DNA of 17,560 bases from Candidatus Poribacteria bacterium. GTDB lineage: Bacteria; Poribacteria; DTPJ01; WJIO01. The DNA lies in assembly GCA_014730235.1 (NCBI GenBank), contig WJIO01000296.1, positions 1 to 17,560 on the forward strand, written 5' to 3'. The notes under the pieces are model-generated. The model had not been told where the DNA came from. It made no database searches and was given only the letters and a program-made list of their open reading frames with translations. Within the stretch, counting starts at the first letter, position 1. Each line of letters starts with the position of its first letter. The translations under genes and the position numbers were made by a program. Of the stretch, positions 10,101-17,533 are shown one piece after another.

Positions 10101-11273
10101 GCGACATTAATGGTTGAAGATAATGAAGATATAGAAGAAGGCAAGACTCTTATGGAGTGGGATCCCCATAACGACCCGATCCTTACTGAAATGGGAGGCA
10201 GGGCGAGTTTTGAGGACATACTTCAGGATGTGACCATGAGAGAAGAGATAGACGAAAGTACAGGTCTTGCCAACAGGGTTATAATTGAACATAAAGAAGA
10301 GAGCCTTCATGCTGGTATTTCCATCCTTAATGAAAATGATGAAATAATTTCACGCTATGATATGCCCACAGGGGCGCACATATCGGTGCATGATGGTGAT
10401 AAGGTTGAACCGGGTGATGTTTTAGCCAAGATACCCAAAGATATATCCAAGGCCAGAGATATTGTGCATGGTCTTCCTCGTGTTACTGAGCTTTTTGAGG
10501 CCAGAAAACCCAAGGAAGGTGCTACTATTACTGATATTGATGGTAAAGTTGAATTTGCCGGTATCAGCAGGGGTATGCGGTTACTTAAAGTAATTAACCC
10601 TAATGGTACAGAAGAAGAATATCGTATTCCCCGGGGTAAACGCCTTATAGTTCGAGAGGGTGATGAGGTCAGGGCTGGTGACAGACTTACAGATGGTCCT
10701 ATTAACCCTCATGATATGCTAAGGGTACTTGGAGAAAACGAAGTCCAGTCTTATCTTGTGGATGAAGTCCAGGAAGTATACAGGGCTGCAGGTGAGAATA
10801 TAAACGACAAGCATATAGAAACTATTGTTAGCCAGATGCTTCGTAAGGTAAAGATCGTCTCAGCCGGAGATACAGGATTTTTACCCGGCGACGAGGTTGA
10901 TCGTGTGGCTTTCAGAAAAGAGAACCAAAGGGCCATGCAGTTGGCGCTGGAAAAAGATGAAGAACCAAATCCAGCCACAGCAGAACCGATACTGCAAGGT
11001 ATAACAAAGGCCTCGCTCAGTACTGAAAGCTTTATTTCAGCCGCTTCTTTCCAGCAAACAACTAATGTCCTTACTTCCGCCGCTATCGCCGGTAAGTGGG
11101 ATAATCTGCGGGGATTAAAAGAAAACGTAATTATGGGACATCTCATACCCGCCGGAAGTGGTGTGCCTCAGTATAGACGTATAGGCTATGCTGTTAAAGG
11201 TTCGGAAGAAGCACTTCCTGAAGGTGAGAAACCAGAAGAAATTGAGCAGAATATTCAGGAAGCATCATCCTGA
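7107..11273 (+). CDS. rpoC: DNA-directed RNA polymerase subunit beta'
   Basis: Catalytic beta' subunit, 1388 residues from the chosen start. I chose TTG at 7107 because GGAGG lies about 10 nt upstream (7092-7096); an in-frame TTG at 7062 has no ribosome binding site. The first zinc site is Cys83, 85, 98 and 101. The catalytic NADFDGD motif is at residues 469-475 (Asp471, 473, 475 bind the active-site Mg). The second zinc site is Cys815, 886, 893 and 896. The trigger loop QLTMRTFH (927-934) is interrupted by an insertion of about 180 residues (about 938-1120) before [17 protein letters not shown], as in Gram-negative enzymes. An odd insertion with four cysteines (Cys36, 38, 46, 48; [13 protein letters not shown]) lies between IKAWA and [13 protein letters not shown], where relatives have only one or two residues. 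Terminator-like hairpins follow the stop codon. Confidence 0.98.
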   Translation: MRAETRKYQAPKYFDAIAVKVASPEQIKAWAKKTACHCPPSRSKDCDCGEVKKPETINYRTFRPEKDGLFCEAIFGPQKDWECACGKYKRIKHKGVVCDRCGVEVTRKEVRRERMGYIELAAPVSHIWFFKGLPSRIGLILDISHRNLEKVLYFESYIVLDPKDSPLEKKQILSESEYNRNKQEHDFRAEMGAAAIKELLADVNIEEEINRVRQDLEDTNSKQKTKKFTKRLKLLTALQKSGNSPEWLILDVIPVIPPELRPLVPLDGGRFATSDLNDLYRRVINRNNRLKRLMELRAPEVIIRNEKRMLQEAVDALLDNGRHGRVVRGPGNRPLKSLSDMLKGKPGRFRQNLLGKRVDYSGRSVIVVGPELNINQCGLPRKMALELFKPFIIRRLQEKGYATTIKSAKKMAERATPEVWEVLEEVIAEHPVILNRAPTLHRLGIQAFQPILVEGKAITIHPLVCQAFNADFDGDQMAVHVPLSTEAQIEAKLLMMASQNLLKPAHGHPIAVPDLDIVLGCNYLTKMRDEEIEDKRTFSNPEDVIKALESKIVDLHTPMKFRVNGSIIKTTPGRVLFNEILRGEFVFKDKESGTEVPFCNLEMESHDLSRLVARCFDEHGNRRTAEFLDELKDIGFKYATKAAISICMDDLVIPPNKKDLMAKAQKEVGEVMDKYQQGDMTDGERYNRAINIWGRLKSELQESLFKTLGQDETQYGSKGFNSVHIMTDSGARSKKDAINQIAGMRGLMSKPSGEIIETPIFANLREGLTVLEYFISTHGARKGLADTAIKTASSGYLTRKLVDVAQDVIITEDDCGTMNGVVKTTLGIEEEEGALVEKIAGRLAAEDIMIQDELVVRNNQMITKNLAREIEDSGLSKVRVRSPLTCESDRGICRKCYGVDMSSWELVNIGESIGIIAAQSIGEPGTQLTMRTFHTGGAVSGIEDQSHVEARNTGVVKYHNVNTVSRPDNVLVVINRNGEISVIDENGNERERHTAIYGATLMVEDNEDIEEGKTLMEWDPHNDPILTEMGGRASFEDILQDVTMREEIDESTGLANRVIIEHKEESLHAGISILNENDEIISRYDMPTGAHISVHDGDKVEPGDVLAKIPKDISKARDIVHGLPRVTELFEARKPKEGATITDIDGKVEFAGISRGMRLLKVINPNGTEEEYRIPRGKRLIVREGDEVRAGDRLTDGPINPHDMLRVLGENEVQSYLVDEVQEVYRAAGENINDKHIETIVSQMLRKVKIVSAGDTGFLPGDEVDRVAFRKENQRAMQLALEKDEEPNPATAEPILQGITKASLSTESFISAASFQQTTNVLTSAAIAGKWDNLRGLKENVIMGHLIPAGSGVPQYRRIGYAVKGSEEALPEGEKPEEIEQNIQEASS

Positions 11274-11300
11274 AAATTTTACGCGTGACGCGTAAAATTT
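11274..11300 (+). terminator. Perfect hairpin directly after rpoC
   Basis: AAATTTTACGCG (11274-11285), a TGA loop, and CGCGTAAAATTT (11289-11300) form a 12-bp perfect stem beginning on the base after the rpoC stop codon. The right arm has only TTT before CC, so termination here is uncertain. It may act with the second hairpin just downstream or protect the rpoBC mRNA end. Confidence 0.5.
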
Positions 11301-11316
11301 CCTTGGGTCAGTTACG

Positions 11317-11351
11317 TTTCCCCCCAGGAAAAAGGGGAAATGAGATTTTTT
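11317..11351 (+). terminator. Probable Rho-independent terminator of rpoBC
   Basis: TTTCCCC (11317-11323) pairs with GGGGAAA (11334-11340) around a 10-nt loop. A run of six T (11346-11351) follows after a 5-nt gap. The position, 44 nt after the rpoC stop, fits the end of the rpoBC transcript. The spacer before the T-run makes it slightly non-ideal. Confidence 0.55.
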
Positions 11352-11424
11352 GTTCTGCCCAGAATTGTGGCTTTGTATATATATACTATACTTTTGCAAT
11401 TTTTAAAAGACATAGTATTTATGC

Positions 11425-11459
11425 GCTTGTAGGGGACGGGCTCCCGCGCCCCTACAAGC
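11425..11459 (+). repeat. GC-rich palindromic repeat
   Basis: GCTTGTAGGGG (11425-11435) and CCCCTACAAGC (11449-11459) form an 11-bp perfect stem, with GGG/CCC inside the loop. It stands out as a GC-rich block in AT-rich flanks. Palindromes of this GTAGGGG/CCCCTAC type are common dispersed intergenic repeats in several bacterial phyla. I see one copy here. Confidence 0.6.
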
Positions 11460-11494
11460 CGAGATATATAAAAAATACGAAAGTATATTATATA

Positions 11495-11522
11495 TGTCAT
11501 TTCTGTGAACACAGGAATAACA
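11495..11522 (+). repeat. Degenerate copy of the ATTCCTGCGAAGGCAGGAAT palindrome
   Basis: TGTCATTTCTGT-GAAC-ACAGGAATAACA resembles the central palindrome of the two MITE-like elements at 11562-11703 and 13053-13237, with a few substitutions and one C/A mismatch in the stem. I do not see the element's terminal repeats around it, so it is probably a decayed or core-only relic. Confidence 0.45.
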
Positions 11523-11561
11523 TAACAATAGTTATTAGCAAGTAAACTATTAAAAATAGAT

Positions 11562-11703
11562 GGTTCTTCCGGGTTTAGTGGGGTAATAATTTGAAAATTC
11601 CCTCAGCCTGTTATTCCTGCGAAAGCAGGAATGACAAAAAGATGAGATGTTTTCCTAATTAGAAAATGTTTTTTTATATTTCCACACTCGAGTCGGGAGA
11701 ACC
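11562..11703 (+). mobile_element. MITE-like element, copy 1 (142 bp)
   Basis: The element runs from GGTTCTTCCGGGTTTAGTG to CACTCGAGTCGGGAGAACC; these ends are imperfect terminal inverted repeats of about 19 bp. It is flanked by near-identical 8-bp direct repeats, AAATAGAT (11554-11561) and AAATATAT (11704-11711), consistent with target duplication. The centre holds a 12-bp stem with a GAAA loop (11609-11636). It has no coding capacity. A related copy lies at 13053-13237 in the opposite orientation: the 74 nt at one end (11630-11703) match 57 of 74 positions by hand count. Ends starting GG and an 8-bp duplication suggest mobilisation by an ISL3-family transposase, but that is inference. Confidence 0.7.
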
Positions 11704-11814
11704 AAATATATACTTAATTTTACAAGAAACTGGCATATACTGGTGTTTTTCTAAAAATAACGTGGCATTTTAATTGATCTGACCGCTTATATGTAATAAA
11801 AAGCGGAAAGCAAC

Positions 11815-11843
11815 TTGACAAACCCAAAGTAGTTTGATATAAT
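11815..11843 (+). promoter_or_regulatory. Consensus sigma70-type promoter upstream of rpsL
   Basis: TTGACA (11815-11820), a 17-nt spacer and TATAAT (11838-11843) match the housekeeping consensus in all 12 positions. Transcription would start near 11850, about 190 nt before rpsL. A small inverted repeat CCGCTT/AAGCGG (11783-11788 with 11801-11806) lies just upstream. Confidence 0.85.
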
Positions 11844-11975
11844 TTAACGCTGGCATGTCAATTATCGCTAGGAATTATCTGCCCACAAGCATTTTTAGAA
11901 TTTTTTGTTTTGGGTCAACAGAGTTAAAGGGGTGATATCAGGCAACCTTTTGAGCTTTTGAGTTTGAAATGTAAT

Positions 11976-11996
11976 TGCCCCATCGGGGCATTTTTT
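11976..11996 (+). terminator. Intrinsic terminator inside the rpsL leader (attenuator or sRNA end)
   Basis: TGCCCC-ATC-GGGGCA (11976-11990) followed directly by six T (11991-11996) is a textbook Rho-independent terminator. It lies about 126-146 nt after the predicted start of transcription and 31 nt before the rpsL ribosome binding site. A competing helix is possible: GGGGTGA (11929-11935) can pair with TTGCCCC (11975-11981) over 7 bp including two G-T pairs, which would open the terminator. Either rpsL-rpsG is attenuated, or a roughly 145-nt small RNA is made. The upstream leader also has a repeated TTTTGAG (about 11949-11962) and matches no riboswitch I recognise. Confidence 0.75.
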
Positions 11997-12041
11997 CTGC
12001 CTAGAAATCTGTGACATGTTATATATTAGGAGGTATTTTAA

Positions 12042-12416
12042 TTGCCGACAATCAATCAACTGGTAAGAAAAGGTCGAAAACGCACCAAGAAAAAAGCAAA
12101 GGCTCCTGCTTTGTCCAAGTGTCCGCAGCGGCGGGGTGTTGTTCTTCAGATTAAGGCTGTAGCGCCTAAAAAACCGAATTCAGCACTGCGCAAAGTTGCA
12201 AGAGTCAGATTGACACATGGACGTGAGGTTACCTGTTATATACCGGGTATAGACCATAATTTGCAGGATCACTCAATTGTTCTTGTTCGCGGTGGAAGAG
12301 TTAGAGACCTTTCTAATGTTAGATACCATATTGTCCGGGGTGCTCTGGATTCCTCAGGAGTAGAAAACAGGAAACAAGGTCGCTCTAAATATGGTGCTAA
12401 GAAACCCAGAGATTAA
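12042..12416 (+). CDS. rpsL: 30S ribosomal protein S12
   Basis: S12 lies at the decoding centre and controls tRNA selection; it is the classical streptomycin target-modifying protein. The start is TTG at 12042, with AGGAGG (12028-12033) 8 nt upstream, giving the standard N-terminus [12 protein letters not shown]. The first decoding loop is standard ([11 protein letters not shown], residues 42-52). The second loop is not: the usual VKDLPGVRYH reads [10 protein letters not shown], with Arg88, Ser91 and Asn92 replacing Lys, Pro and Gly (E. coli K87, P90, G91). Asp89, the residue methylthiolated by RimO in some bacteria, is kept. The C-terminus [11 protein letters not shown] is normal. It probably shares a transcript with rpsG, 61 nt downstream. 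Confidence 0.98.
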   Translation: MPTINQLVRKGRKRTKKKAKAPALSKCPQRRGVVLQIKAVAPKKPNSALRKVARVRLTHGREVTCYIPGIDHNLQDHSIVLVRGGRVRDLSNVRYHIVRGALDSSGVENRKQGRSKYGAKKPRD

Positions 12417-12477
12417 ATTAACCGGTTTTTAATATATATCGCTGTATTGCCTATAGTGTATTATACAGGAGGCTTTA

Positions 12478-12948
12478 ATGCCAAGACGCAGGGAAATTAT
12501 TAAGCGGGACGTTATACCTGATCCAAAATACGGTAGTAAGATTGTGGCTAAATTTATAAACAATCTTATGATACAGGGTAAAAAAAGCGTTGCTGAATCC
12601 ATATTTTATAATTGTATGGATTTGATCCAGGAACGAACAGGTCAGGACCCGATAGAGGTATTTCAGCAGGCTCTTGAGAATGTAAAACCGACTTTAGAGG
12701 TAAAATCCAGACGTGTTGGTGGTGCTACTTATCAGGTTCCAGTGGAAGTAAAGGCTGGTCGTAAAAACGCTCTTGCCATGCGATGGATCATAGGATTTTC
12801 TCGTGAACGCGGGGAAAGAACCATGAAAGAAAGACTGGCCGGAGAACTTATGGATGCTGCCAATAACGAAGGATCATCAATAAAAAGAAAGATGGACACC
12901 TTCAGAATGGCAGAAGCCAACAGGGCTTTTGCTCATTACAGATGGTAG
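12478..12948 (+). CDS. rpsG: 30S ribosomal protein S7
   Basis: S7 is the primary binding protein that nucleates assembly of the 3' major domain (head) of 16S rRNA and lines the E site. The 156-residue length is usual. Diagnostic segments are [19 protein letters not shown] at the N-terminus, [15 protein letters not shown], the beta-hairpin region [17 protein letters not shown], and the C-terminal segment with [19 protein letters not shown] (12467-12472) lies 5 nt before the ATG. It follows rpsL as in the classical str operon. In E. coli S7 represses this operon by binding a longer rpsL-rpsG spacer; the spacer here is only 61 nt and shows just an 8-bp palindrome, AACCGGTT. Confidence 0.98.
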   Translation: MPRRREIIKRDVIPDPKYGSKIVAKFINNLMIQGKKSVAESIFYNCMDLIQERTGQDPIEVFQQALENVKPTLEVKSRRVGGATYQVPVEVKAGRKNALAMRWIIGFSRERGERTMKERLAGELMDAANNEGSSIKRKMDTFRMAEANRAFAHYRW

Positions 12949-13052
12949 ATATTATCTTCAACAGATAGCCTTTTGTTTCCAGTTTTTATTCTCTTTGTCT
13001 GTATTTTTAATAAAAAGTGTTTGGGATTTTTGGGCTCCTGCTGAAACTTTTT

Positions 13053-13237
13053 AGCTCTTCCGACTTGAGTGTGAAGAGATGTAAAAGCATTGTATAATTA
13101 AGAAAAAATCTAACCTGTTTGTCATTCCTGCGAAGGCAGGAATCCAGTTATTATGTTAAATTTATGGATTTCTGCCTTCGCAGGAATGACAGCGTGTAGA
13201 AGTTTCTTGCTGTTATCACACTAAGCCCGGAAGAACC
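13053..13237 (+). mobile_element. MITE-like element, copy 2 (185 bp), inverted relative to copy 1
   Basis: Terminal repeats AGCTCTTCCGACTTGAGTG (left) and CACTAAGCCCGGAAGAACC (right) are related to those of the element at 11562-11703, but in reverse order. Identical 8-bp direct repeats, AACTTTTT, flank it (13045-13052 and 13238-13245). The core is a larger palindrome: 13120-13146 pairs with 13165-13191 with one mismatch over 27 bp. Each arm also contains its own CCTGC/GCAGG hairpin. This extra arm accounts for the 43-bp difference in length from copy 1. No coding capacity is visible. It sits in the rpsG-fusA gap, where its hairpins could affect mRNA ends. Confidence 0.75.
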
Positions 13238-13336
13238 AACTTTTTGAAAGTTTTAACAGGAGTTTCATTCTCCCAGAAAAGATTTGTCTGTCTTTAATTT
13301 TGGTTTCCGCATTAGATGTTTTAACGGCTTAATTAA

Positions 13337-13365
13337 TTGTTGTTTGTCTATTTATTAATTATAAT
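13337..13365 (+). promoter_or_regulatory. Candidate fusA promoter
   Basis: A perfect TATAAT (13360-13365) lies 17 nt after TTGTTG (13337-13342), which matches only three of the six -35 consensus bases. Transcription would start near 13372, about 60 nt before fusA. The surrounding sequence is very AT-rich, so chance matches are likely. Nothing else is recognisable between the MITE-like element and fusA. Confidence 0.4.
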
Positions 13366-13434
13366 TATTAACTGCTCGGTAAAAAGTGTAAAACTAATAT
13401 TAATATTAAATTAAGTAGGATTTAGGTGAATTTA

Positions 13435-15558
13435 ATGTCTATAGAGGCAAAGGTTAAGAAAAATTCAAAATTGTCTGACGTTAATACAGCCCTGACCAAA
13501 GTGCGAAATATCGGAATAATGGCTCATATAGATGCGGGAAAGACAACTGTTACAGAGCGAATTTTGTATTATACGGGCAAGGTTCACCGTATGGGTGAAG
13601 TCCATGATGGCGCAGCTACTATGGACTGGATGGAGCTCGAGCAGGAACGAGGTATTACAATAACCGCTGCCGCGACTACATGTAATTGGGCAAACCATAC
13701 AATTAATATAATTGATACACCAGGTCATGTGGATTTTACTATAGAGGTAGAGAGATCTCTTCGGGTACTGGACGGAGCTATTGCTGTTTTTTGCGGGGTT
13801 GGCGGTGTACAACCTCAGTCGGAAACAGTTTGGAGACAGGCGGATAAATACAAAGTTCCCAGAATTGCATTTATAAATAAAATGGATCGAACCGGCTGTG
13901 ATTTTTATAGAACCATTGACATGATAAAAGAAAGATTTAAAGCCAATCCTATACCTGTGCAGTTACCTATAGGCTCAGAACAGGAATTTGAAGGTGTTGT
14001 TGACCTTGTAAACATGCGGGGTATAATGTGGCATGAAGCAACGCAAGGTTCTACTTTTGAAGAAGTGGATATACCGGCTGAAATGCAGGATCTGGCTGAG
14101 GAATACCGGGAACAGTTATTAGAGGCAATAGTTGAGAATGATGAGGAATTGATCGTCAGGTATCTTGAAGGAGAAGAGCTATCAGAGGAAGACATAAAAA
14201 CTGGCATAAGAAGAGCTACTCTTAACTCTGAAATTGTACCGGTTCTTTGTGGTTCAGCCCTTAAAAATAAAGGTGTTCAGCCATTGATTGATGCTGTTGT
14301 TTCATATCTTCCTTCACCCCTGGATGTTCCTCCAATACAGGGTACTGATTTAAGATCAGGAGAACCCAGAACTCGTTTACCAAAAGAAGATGAACCGCTT
14401 TCTGCATTGGTATTCAAGATAGTCTATGACCCCCATATGGGTAAATTGACCTATATGCGAGTTTATTCAGGTCGTTTGGATGCCAAAAGTTCGGTATATA
14501 ACTCCATCCGTCAATCCAAAGAACGTATAGAGCGTATAGTTCAAATGCACGCTAATAAGCGTGAAGAACGGAGTTCTGTTACTGCCGGAGATATAGTGGC
14601 TGTTATAGGTTTAAAAAACGTAGGCACGGGAGATACTATATGTGATATTGATCATCCGATCTTGTTGGAATCTATAACTTTTCCTGAACCAGTTATATCA
14701 ATGGCTGTTGAGCCTAAGACTATAGATGATCAGCAAAAAATAAGTTTTGCCCTGGCCCGGCTTGCGGAGGAAGATCCATCGTTCACAGTAAAAACAGATG
14801 AAGATTCAGGTCAAACTATAATATCGGGTATGGGTGAAGTTCACCTGGAAGTAATAATTGACCGGATGATGCGAGAGTTTAATGTTCAATCCAATATAGG
14901 TAATCCACAGGTTGCCTATAGAGAGACCATCACAAAAACTATTGAATCAGAAGCCCGGTTTGTCAGACAAACTGGTGGACGAGGTCAATATGGACATACG
15001 GTACTCAGAATATATCCCCTGAAACAGGGAGAAATTTTTGAGTTTGTGGATGAGACTAAAGGTGGCGTTGTTCCAAAAGAATATATTCCCGCAGTGGAAA
15101 AGGGAATCAAGGATGCAATGACCAGCGGGATTCTGGCGAATTATCCGGTAGTTGATGTAGGCGTTGCCTTGATAGATGGCTCTTATCATGCGGTGGATTC
15201 TTCGGAGATGTCCTTTTCTGTTGCCGGATCAATGGCTTTCAGAGATGGACTCAAAAAAGCCCGACCTGTGATAATTGAGCCGATAATGGATGTTCAGGTG
15301 GTAGTTCCTGAGATGTATCTTGGCGATGTAATTGGCGATTTAAACTCCCGCAGGGCACAGATCGAGAGGGTTGAATCCAGAGCCAGCGCCCAGGTGGTGA
15401 CAGCTTATGCTCCACTGGCTGAAATGTTTGGTTATGTAAGTCGCCTGCGTTCTCTTACCCAGGGTAGAGCAACGTATGTTATGGAATTTTCACATTATGA
15501 TAAAGTGTCGGATAAAATTGCCAGTGAATTGACAAGTAGTTCAGTAAATGAAAAATAG
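13435..15558 (+). CDS. fusA: Translation elongation factor G
   Basis: EF-G is the GTPase that drives translocation of mRNA and tRNA through the ribosome, and ribosome recycling with RRF. From ATG 13435 it has 707 residues, the normal size. GTPase motifs are AHIDAGKTT (residues 30-38), the G2 region with [19 protein letters not shown] (from 94; His98 is the catalytic histidine) and NKMDR (148-152). G5-like [10 protein letters not shown] follows, then domain II and the translocation domains IV-V with [19 protein letters not shown] and TQGRATY. Single-domain features match canonical EF-G, not LepA or RF3. The start is ambiguous: ATG 13435 with AGGTGA (13424-13429), or GTG 13426 with AGGA (13417-13420), which adds three residues. 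No tuf gene follows; rpsJ comes next after 108 nt. Confidence 0.97.
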   Translation: MSIEAKVKKNSKLSDVNTALTKVRNIGIMAHIDAGKTTVTERILYYTGKVHRMGEVHDGAATMDWMELEQERGITITAAATTCNWANHTINIIDTPGHVDFTIEVERSLRVLDGAIAVFCGVGGVQPQSETVWRQADKYKVPRIAFINKMDRTGCDFYRTIDMIKERFKANPIPVQLPIGSEQEFEGVVDLVNMRGIMWHEATQGSTFEEVDIPAEMQDLAEEYREQLLEAIVENDEELIVRYLEGEELSEEDIKTGIRRATLNSEIVPVLCGSALKNKGVQPLIDAVVSYLPSPLDVPPIQGTDLRSGEPRTRLPKEDEPLSALVFKIVYDPHMGKLTYMRVYSGRLDAKSSVYNSIRQSKERIERIVQMHANKREERSSVTAGDIVAVIGLKNVGTGDTICDIDHPILLESITFPEPVISMAVEPKTIDDQQKISFALARLAEEDPSFTVKTDEDSGQTIISGMGEVHLEVIIDRMMREFNVQSNIGNPQVAYRETITKTIESEARFVRQTGGRGQYGHTVLRIYPLKQGEIFEFVDETKGGVVPKEYIPAVEKGIKDAMTSGILANYPVVDVGVALIDGSYHAVDSSEMSFSVAGSMAFRDGLKKARPVIIEPIMDVQVVVPEMYLGDVIGDLNSRRAQIERVESRASAQVVTAYAPLAEMFGYVSRLRSLTQGRATYVMEFSHYDKVSDKIASELTSSSVNEK

Positions 15559-15624
15559 GACAATCCATCTGAACGAGGTAAGAAATGAAGCTAAAAAGCT
15601 ATTTTAATATTATTGTCCCTCAGA

Positions 15625-15652
15625 ATTGGTCAGGCTTTCAGCTTGTACCAAT
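15625..15652 (+). promoter_or_regulatory. Hairpin just upstream of the rpsJ ribosome binding site
   Basis: ATTGGT (15625-15630) pairs with ACCAAT (15647-15652), and an inner AG(G)CT/AGCT stem with a TTC loop can form inside. It ends a few bases before the AGAGGAGG ribosome binding site of rpsJ. The position suits a leader element of the S10 operon, but the stem is short and I do not recognise it as the known L4-binding leader. Confidence 0.4.
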
Positions 15653-15666
15653 AAGAGGAGGTTTAG

Positions 15667-15981
15667 ATGAATAGCCAAAAAATAAGGGTTAGATTAAAGG
15701 CTTATGATCATCGGTTGCTGGATCAATTTACCAGTCAGATAGTAGATACAGCAACCAGGACTGGTGCTTTGGTTTCCGGTCCTGTGCCTTTGCCAACAAA
15801 AAGAACAATACATACAGTTCTCAGGTCACCGCACATAGATAAGAAAGCCAGAGAACAGTTTGAGATGCGTACACATAAGCGACTTCTGGATATTTTAGAT
15901 CCAACCCCTAAAACAGTTGATGCTTTTATGCGGTTGGATATGCCAGCAGGTGTTGATGTTGTACTAGAAGTAATTGAGTAA
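15667..15981 (+). CDS. rpsJ: 30S ribosomal protein S10
   Basis: S10 (also NusE) is a head protein of the 30S subunit and a partner of NusB and NusG in antitermination and transcription-translation coupling. The 104-residue product shows the family signature: [17 protein letters not shown] at the N-terminus, [10 protein letters not shown], then [20 protein letters not shown] and [12 protein letters not shown] at the end. The ATG at 15667 follows a strong GAGGAGGT. It opens the S10 operon, with rplC starting 50 nt after its stop. fusA is upstream, and the intervening 108 nt show no clear promoter, so readthrough from fusA is possible. Confidence 0.98.
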   Translation: MNSQKIRVRLKAYDHRLLDQFTSQIVDTATRTGALVSGPVPLPTKRTIHTVLRSPHIDKKAREQFEMRTHKRLLDILDPTPKTVDAFMRLDMPAGVDVVLEVIE

Positions 15982-16031
15982 TAAGAAGATCCTACAGCAG
16001 ATTTGAGAAACTGTATCCTGGAGAAACAGAG

Positions 16032-16685
16032 ATGAGTATTGGAATCTTAGGAAGAAAAGTGGGTATGTCGCGCCTTTTTGGCGAGAATGGTGAGGATAAC
16101 TCAGTAACCGTTATTGAAGCAGGCCCATGTCATGTAATACAGGTTAAGACTAAAGAAAAAGATGGTTACAATGCTATACAGGTTGGTTTTGCAGAAAAGA
16201 AAGAAAACAGAACAAATAAACCTGATAGTGGGCATTTTAAAAAAGCCGGCGTTTCACCTTTTAAGATGCTTAAGGAGTTCAGACTTGACAAGGGTGATGT
16301 TTCGGGTTTTGAAAATAAGGAATTTGAATCGGGTGAACAGGTAACTGTCGAAATTTTCTCTGTAGGTGAACGAGTTGATGTAAGTGGCACCTCAAAAGGT
16401 AAAGGTTTTACCGGTGTCATGAAGCGTTGGGGTTTTAAGGGCCATAAGGCAACTCACGGCGCAGAAAATCACCGGACACCGGGTTCTATTGGTGCAAGCG
16501 CTGATCCGTCCCGAGTATTTAAAGGTCTACCAATGGCCGGTAGAATGGGCGGCGAAAAAGTAACCGTTCAGAACCTGGAAGTATTAAAAGTTGACCCGGA
16601 GAGAAATCTTTTGGTTGTAAAGGGTTCTGTACCCGGACCCAATAAAGGTTTTTTAATGATAAAAAAAGCTGCCAAGATAAATTAG
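16032..16685 (+). CDS. rplC: 50S ribosomal protein L3
   Basis: L3 is an early-assembling 50S protein whose central extension approaches the peptidyl transferase centre. The 217-residue length is typical. The N-terminus ([16 protein letters not shown]), the basic central loop ([15 protein letters not shown], then GHKATHGA and RTPGSIGAS) and [19 protein letters not shown] are conserved. The glutamine methylated by PrmB in E. coli (in GSIGQ) is alanine here, as in many other bacteria. The ATG follows a weak GGAGA (about 16020-16024). A short inverted repeat overlaps the stop codon. rplD follows after 44 nt. Confidence 0.98.
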   Translation: MSIGILGRKVGMSRLFGENGEDNSVTVIEAGPCHVIQVKTKEKDGYNAIQVGFAEKKENRTNKPDSGHFKKAGVSPFKMLKEFRLDKGDVSGFENKEFESGEQVTVEIFSVGERVDVSGTSKGKGFTGVMKRWGFKGHKATHGAENHRTPGSIGASADPSRVFKGLPMAGRMGGEKVTVQNLEVLKVDPERNLLVVKGSVPGPNKGFLMIKKAAKIN

Positions 16686-16692
16686 CAGCTTT
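16665..16692 (+). promoter_or_regulatory. Hairpin overlapping the rplC stop codon
   Basis: AAAGCTGC (16665-16672) pairs with GCAGCTTT (16685-16692) around a 12-nt loop; the TAG stop (16683-16685) lies at the edge of the loop and stem. The T-run is only three bases, so strong termination is unlikely. It could modulate rplD expression or mRNA processing, or be incidental. Confidence 0.35.
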
Positions 16693-16729
16693 ATAAATAG
16701 ATATTTGCTGTCAGGAGTCGAAAGGGAAA

Positions 16730-17500
16730 ATGTCATCCATGAACTTTTATAATCAGAATGGTGAGAGTCTGGGACAGATTGAAGTTTCCTCCAGTGTATA
16801 TGAGACTTCCATAAATGAAGAGATACTGCACCAGGTTGTATTGATGCAGCTTTCTAACAAAAGAAGGGGAACAGCCTCAACCAAAGGTAGATCGGAAGTA
16901 AGAGGAAGCGGCAGAAAAATCTACAGACAAAAGGGAACAGGTATGGCTCGAGCAGGTACCCGGCGTTCACCAATAAGAATTGGCGGCGGTGTTGCCTTTG
17001 GTCCAAAGCCCAGGGATTTTAGCTACAGTGTTCCCAAGAAGATTAGACGTTTGGCAGTCAAGAGTGCCCTGGCTGACAAGTTCCAGAATGATTGCGTTAT
17101 TGTTGTGGATTCGATTTCACTCGATAATCCCAAGACCAGGGATTTTGCGGCAATAATGGATAAACTGGGGCTTTCCAAGGATGAGAAAAATCTCTTTGTG
17201 CTGGGGGATCTTAACCGAAACGTTTATTATTCCATCAGGAATATACCACGAGCTAACGTATGTGTTTGGGATGGATTGAATACATATGATATTCTCTGGC
17301 ATGATAAAGTAATCTTTACCCAGGAAGCCCTTAAGAAAGTAGAAGAGCGTTATTGGGAAATAGAAGCCGAAGCAGGAATATTGGAAGAAACTGCTGAGGA
17401 AATTTCAGAAGAATTGCCAGAACAGGAATCAGAAGAATCAAGCGAAGATATTATAACCCCAGAGGAAACAGGCGAAGAAGATACGACAGATGAATTATAA
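16730..17500 (+). CDS. rplD: 50S ribosomal protein L4 with a long acidic tail
   Basis: L4 binds 23S rRNA domain I and sends a basic loop into the exit tunnel; in gammaproteobacteria it also represses the S10 operon. The tunnel loop is clear: KRRGTASTKGRSEVRGSGRK, then IYRQKGTGMARAGTRRSPI and GGGVAFGPKPRDFSY. The globular part is normal and should end near residue 205 (FTQEALKKVEER), the usual end of L4 (about 200-210). Here the protein continues to 256 residues with a tail in which 22 of the last 47 residues are Asp or Glu and none is Lys or Arg. The start is ATG 16730 or ATG 16739 (MNFYNQNG); AGGAG (16713-16717) favours the first slightly. Confidence 0.97.
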   Translation: MSSMNFYNQNGESLGQIEVSSSVYETSINEEILHQVVLMQLSNKRRGTASTKGRSEVRGSGRKIYRQKGTGMARAGTRRSPIRIGGGVAFGPKPRDFSYSVPKKIRRLAVKSALADKFQNDCVIVVDSISLDNPKTRDFAAIMDKLGLSKDEKNLFVLGDLNRNVYYSIRNIPRANVCVWDGLNTYDILWHDKVIFTQEALKKVEERYWEIEAEAGILEETAEEISEELPEQESEESSEDIITPEETGEEDTTDEL

Positions 17501-17533
17501 TCATTTGCTGTCGTACTTGAAAGGGCGATTAGA

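Noticed and set aside
11285-11545. An 86-codon open frame after rpoC
   Set aside because: It runs through terminator hairpins and two palindromic repeats, has no family resemblance and no good ribosome binding site; it looks like a chance frame.
11850-11996. The rpsL leader as a known RNA (SAM-type riboswitch because of GGCAACC, SRP RNA or 6S RNA)
   Set aside because: Only a short motif matches; the other conserved parts of those RNAs are absent.
11495-13191. Repeated CCTGCGAAGGCAGG palindromes as a CRISPR array
   Set aside because: The copies are few, irregularly spaced, in both orientations, and separated by genes; they belong to MITE-like elements, not an array.
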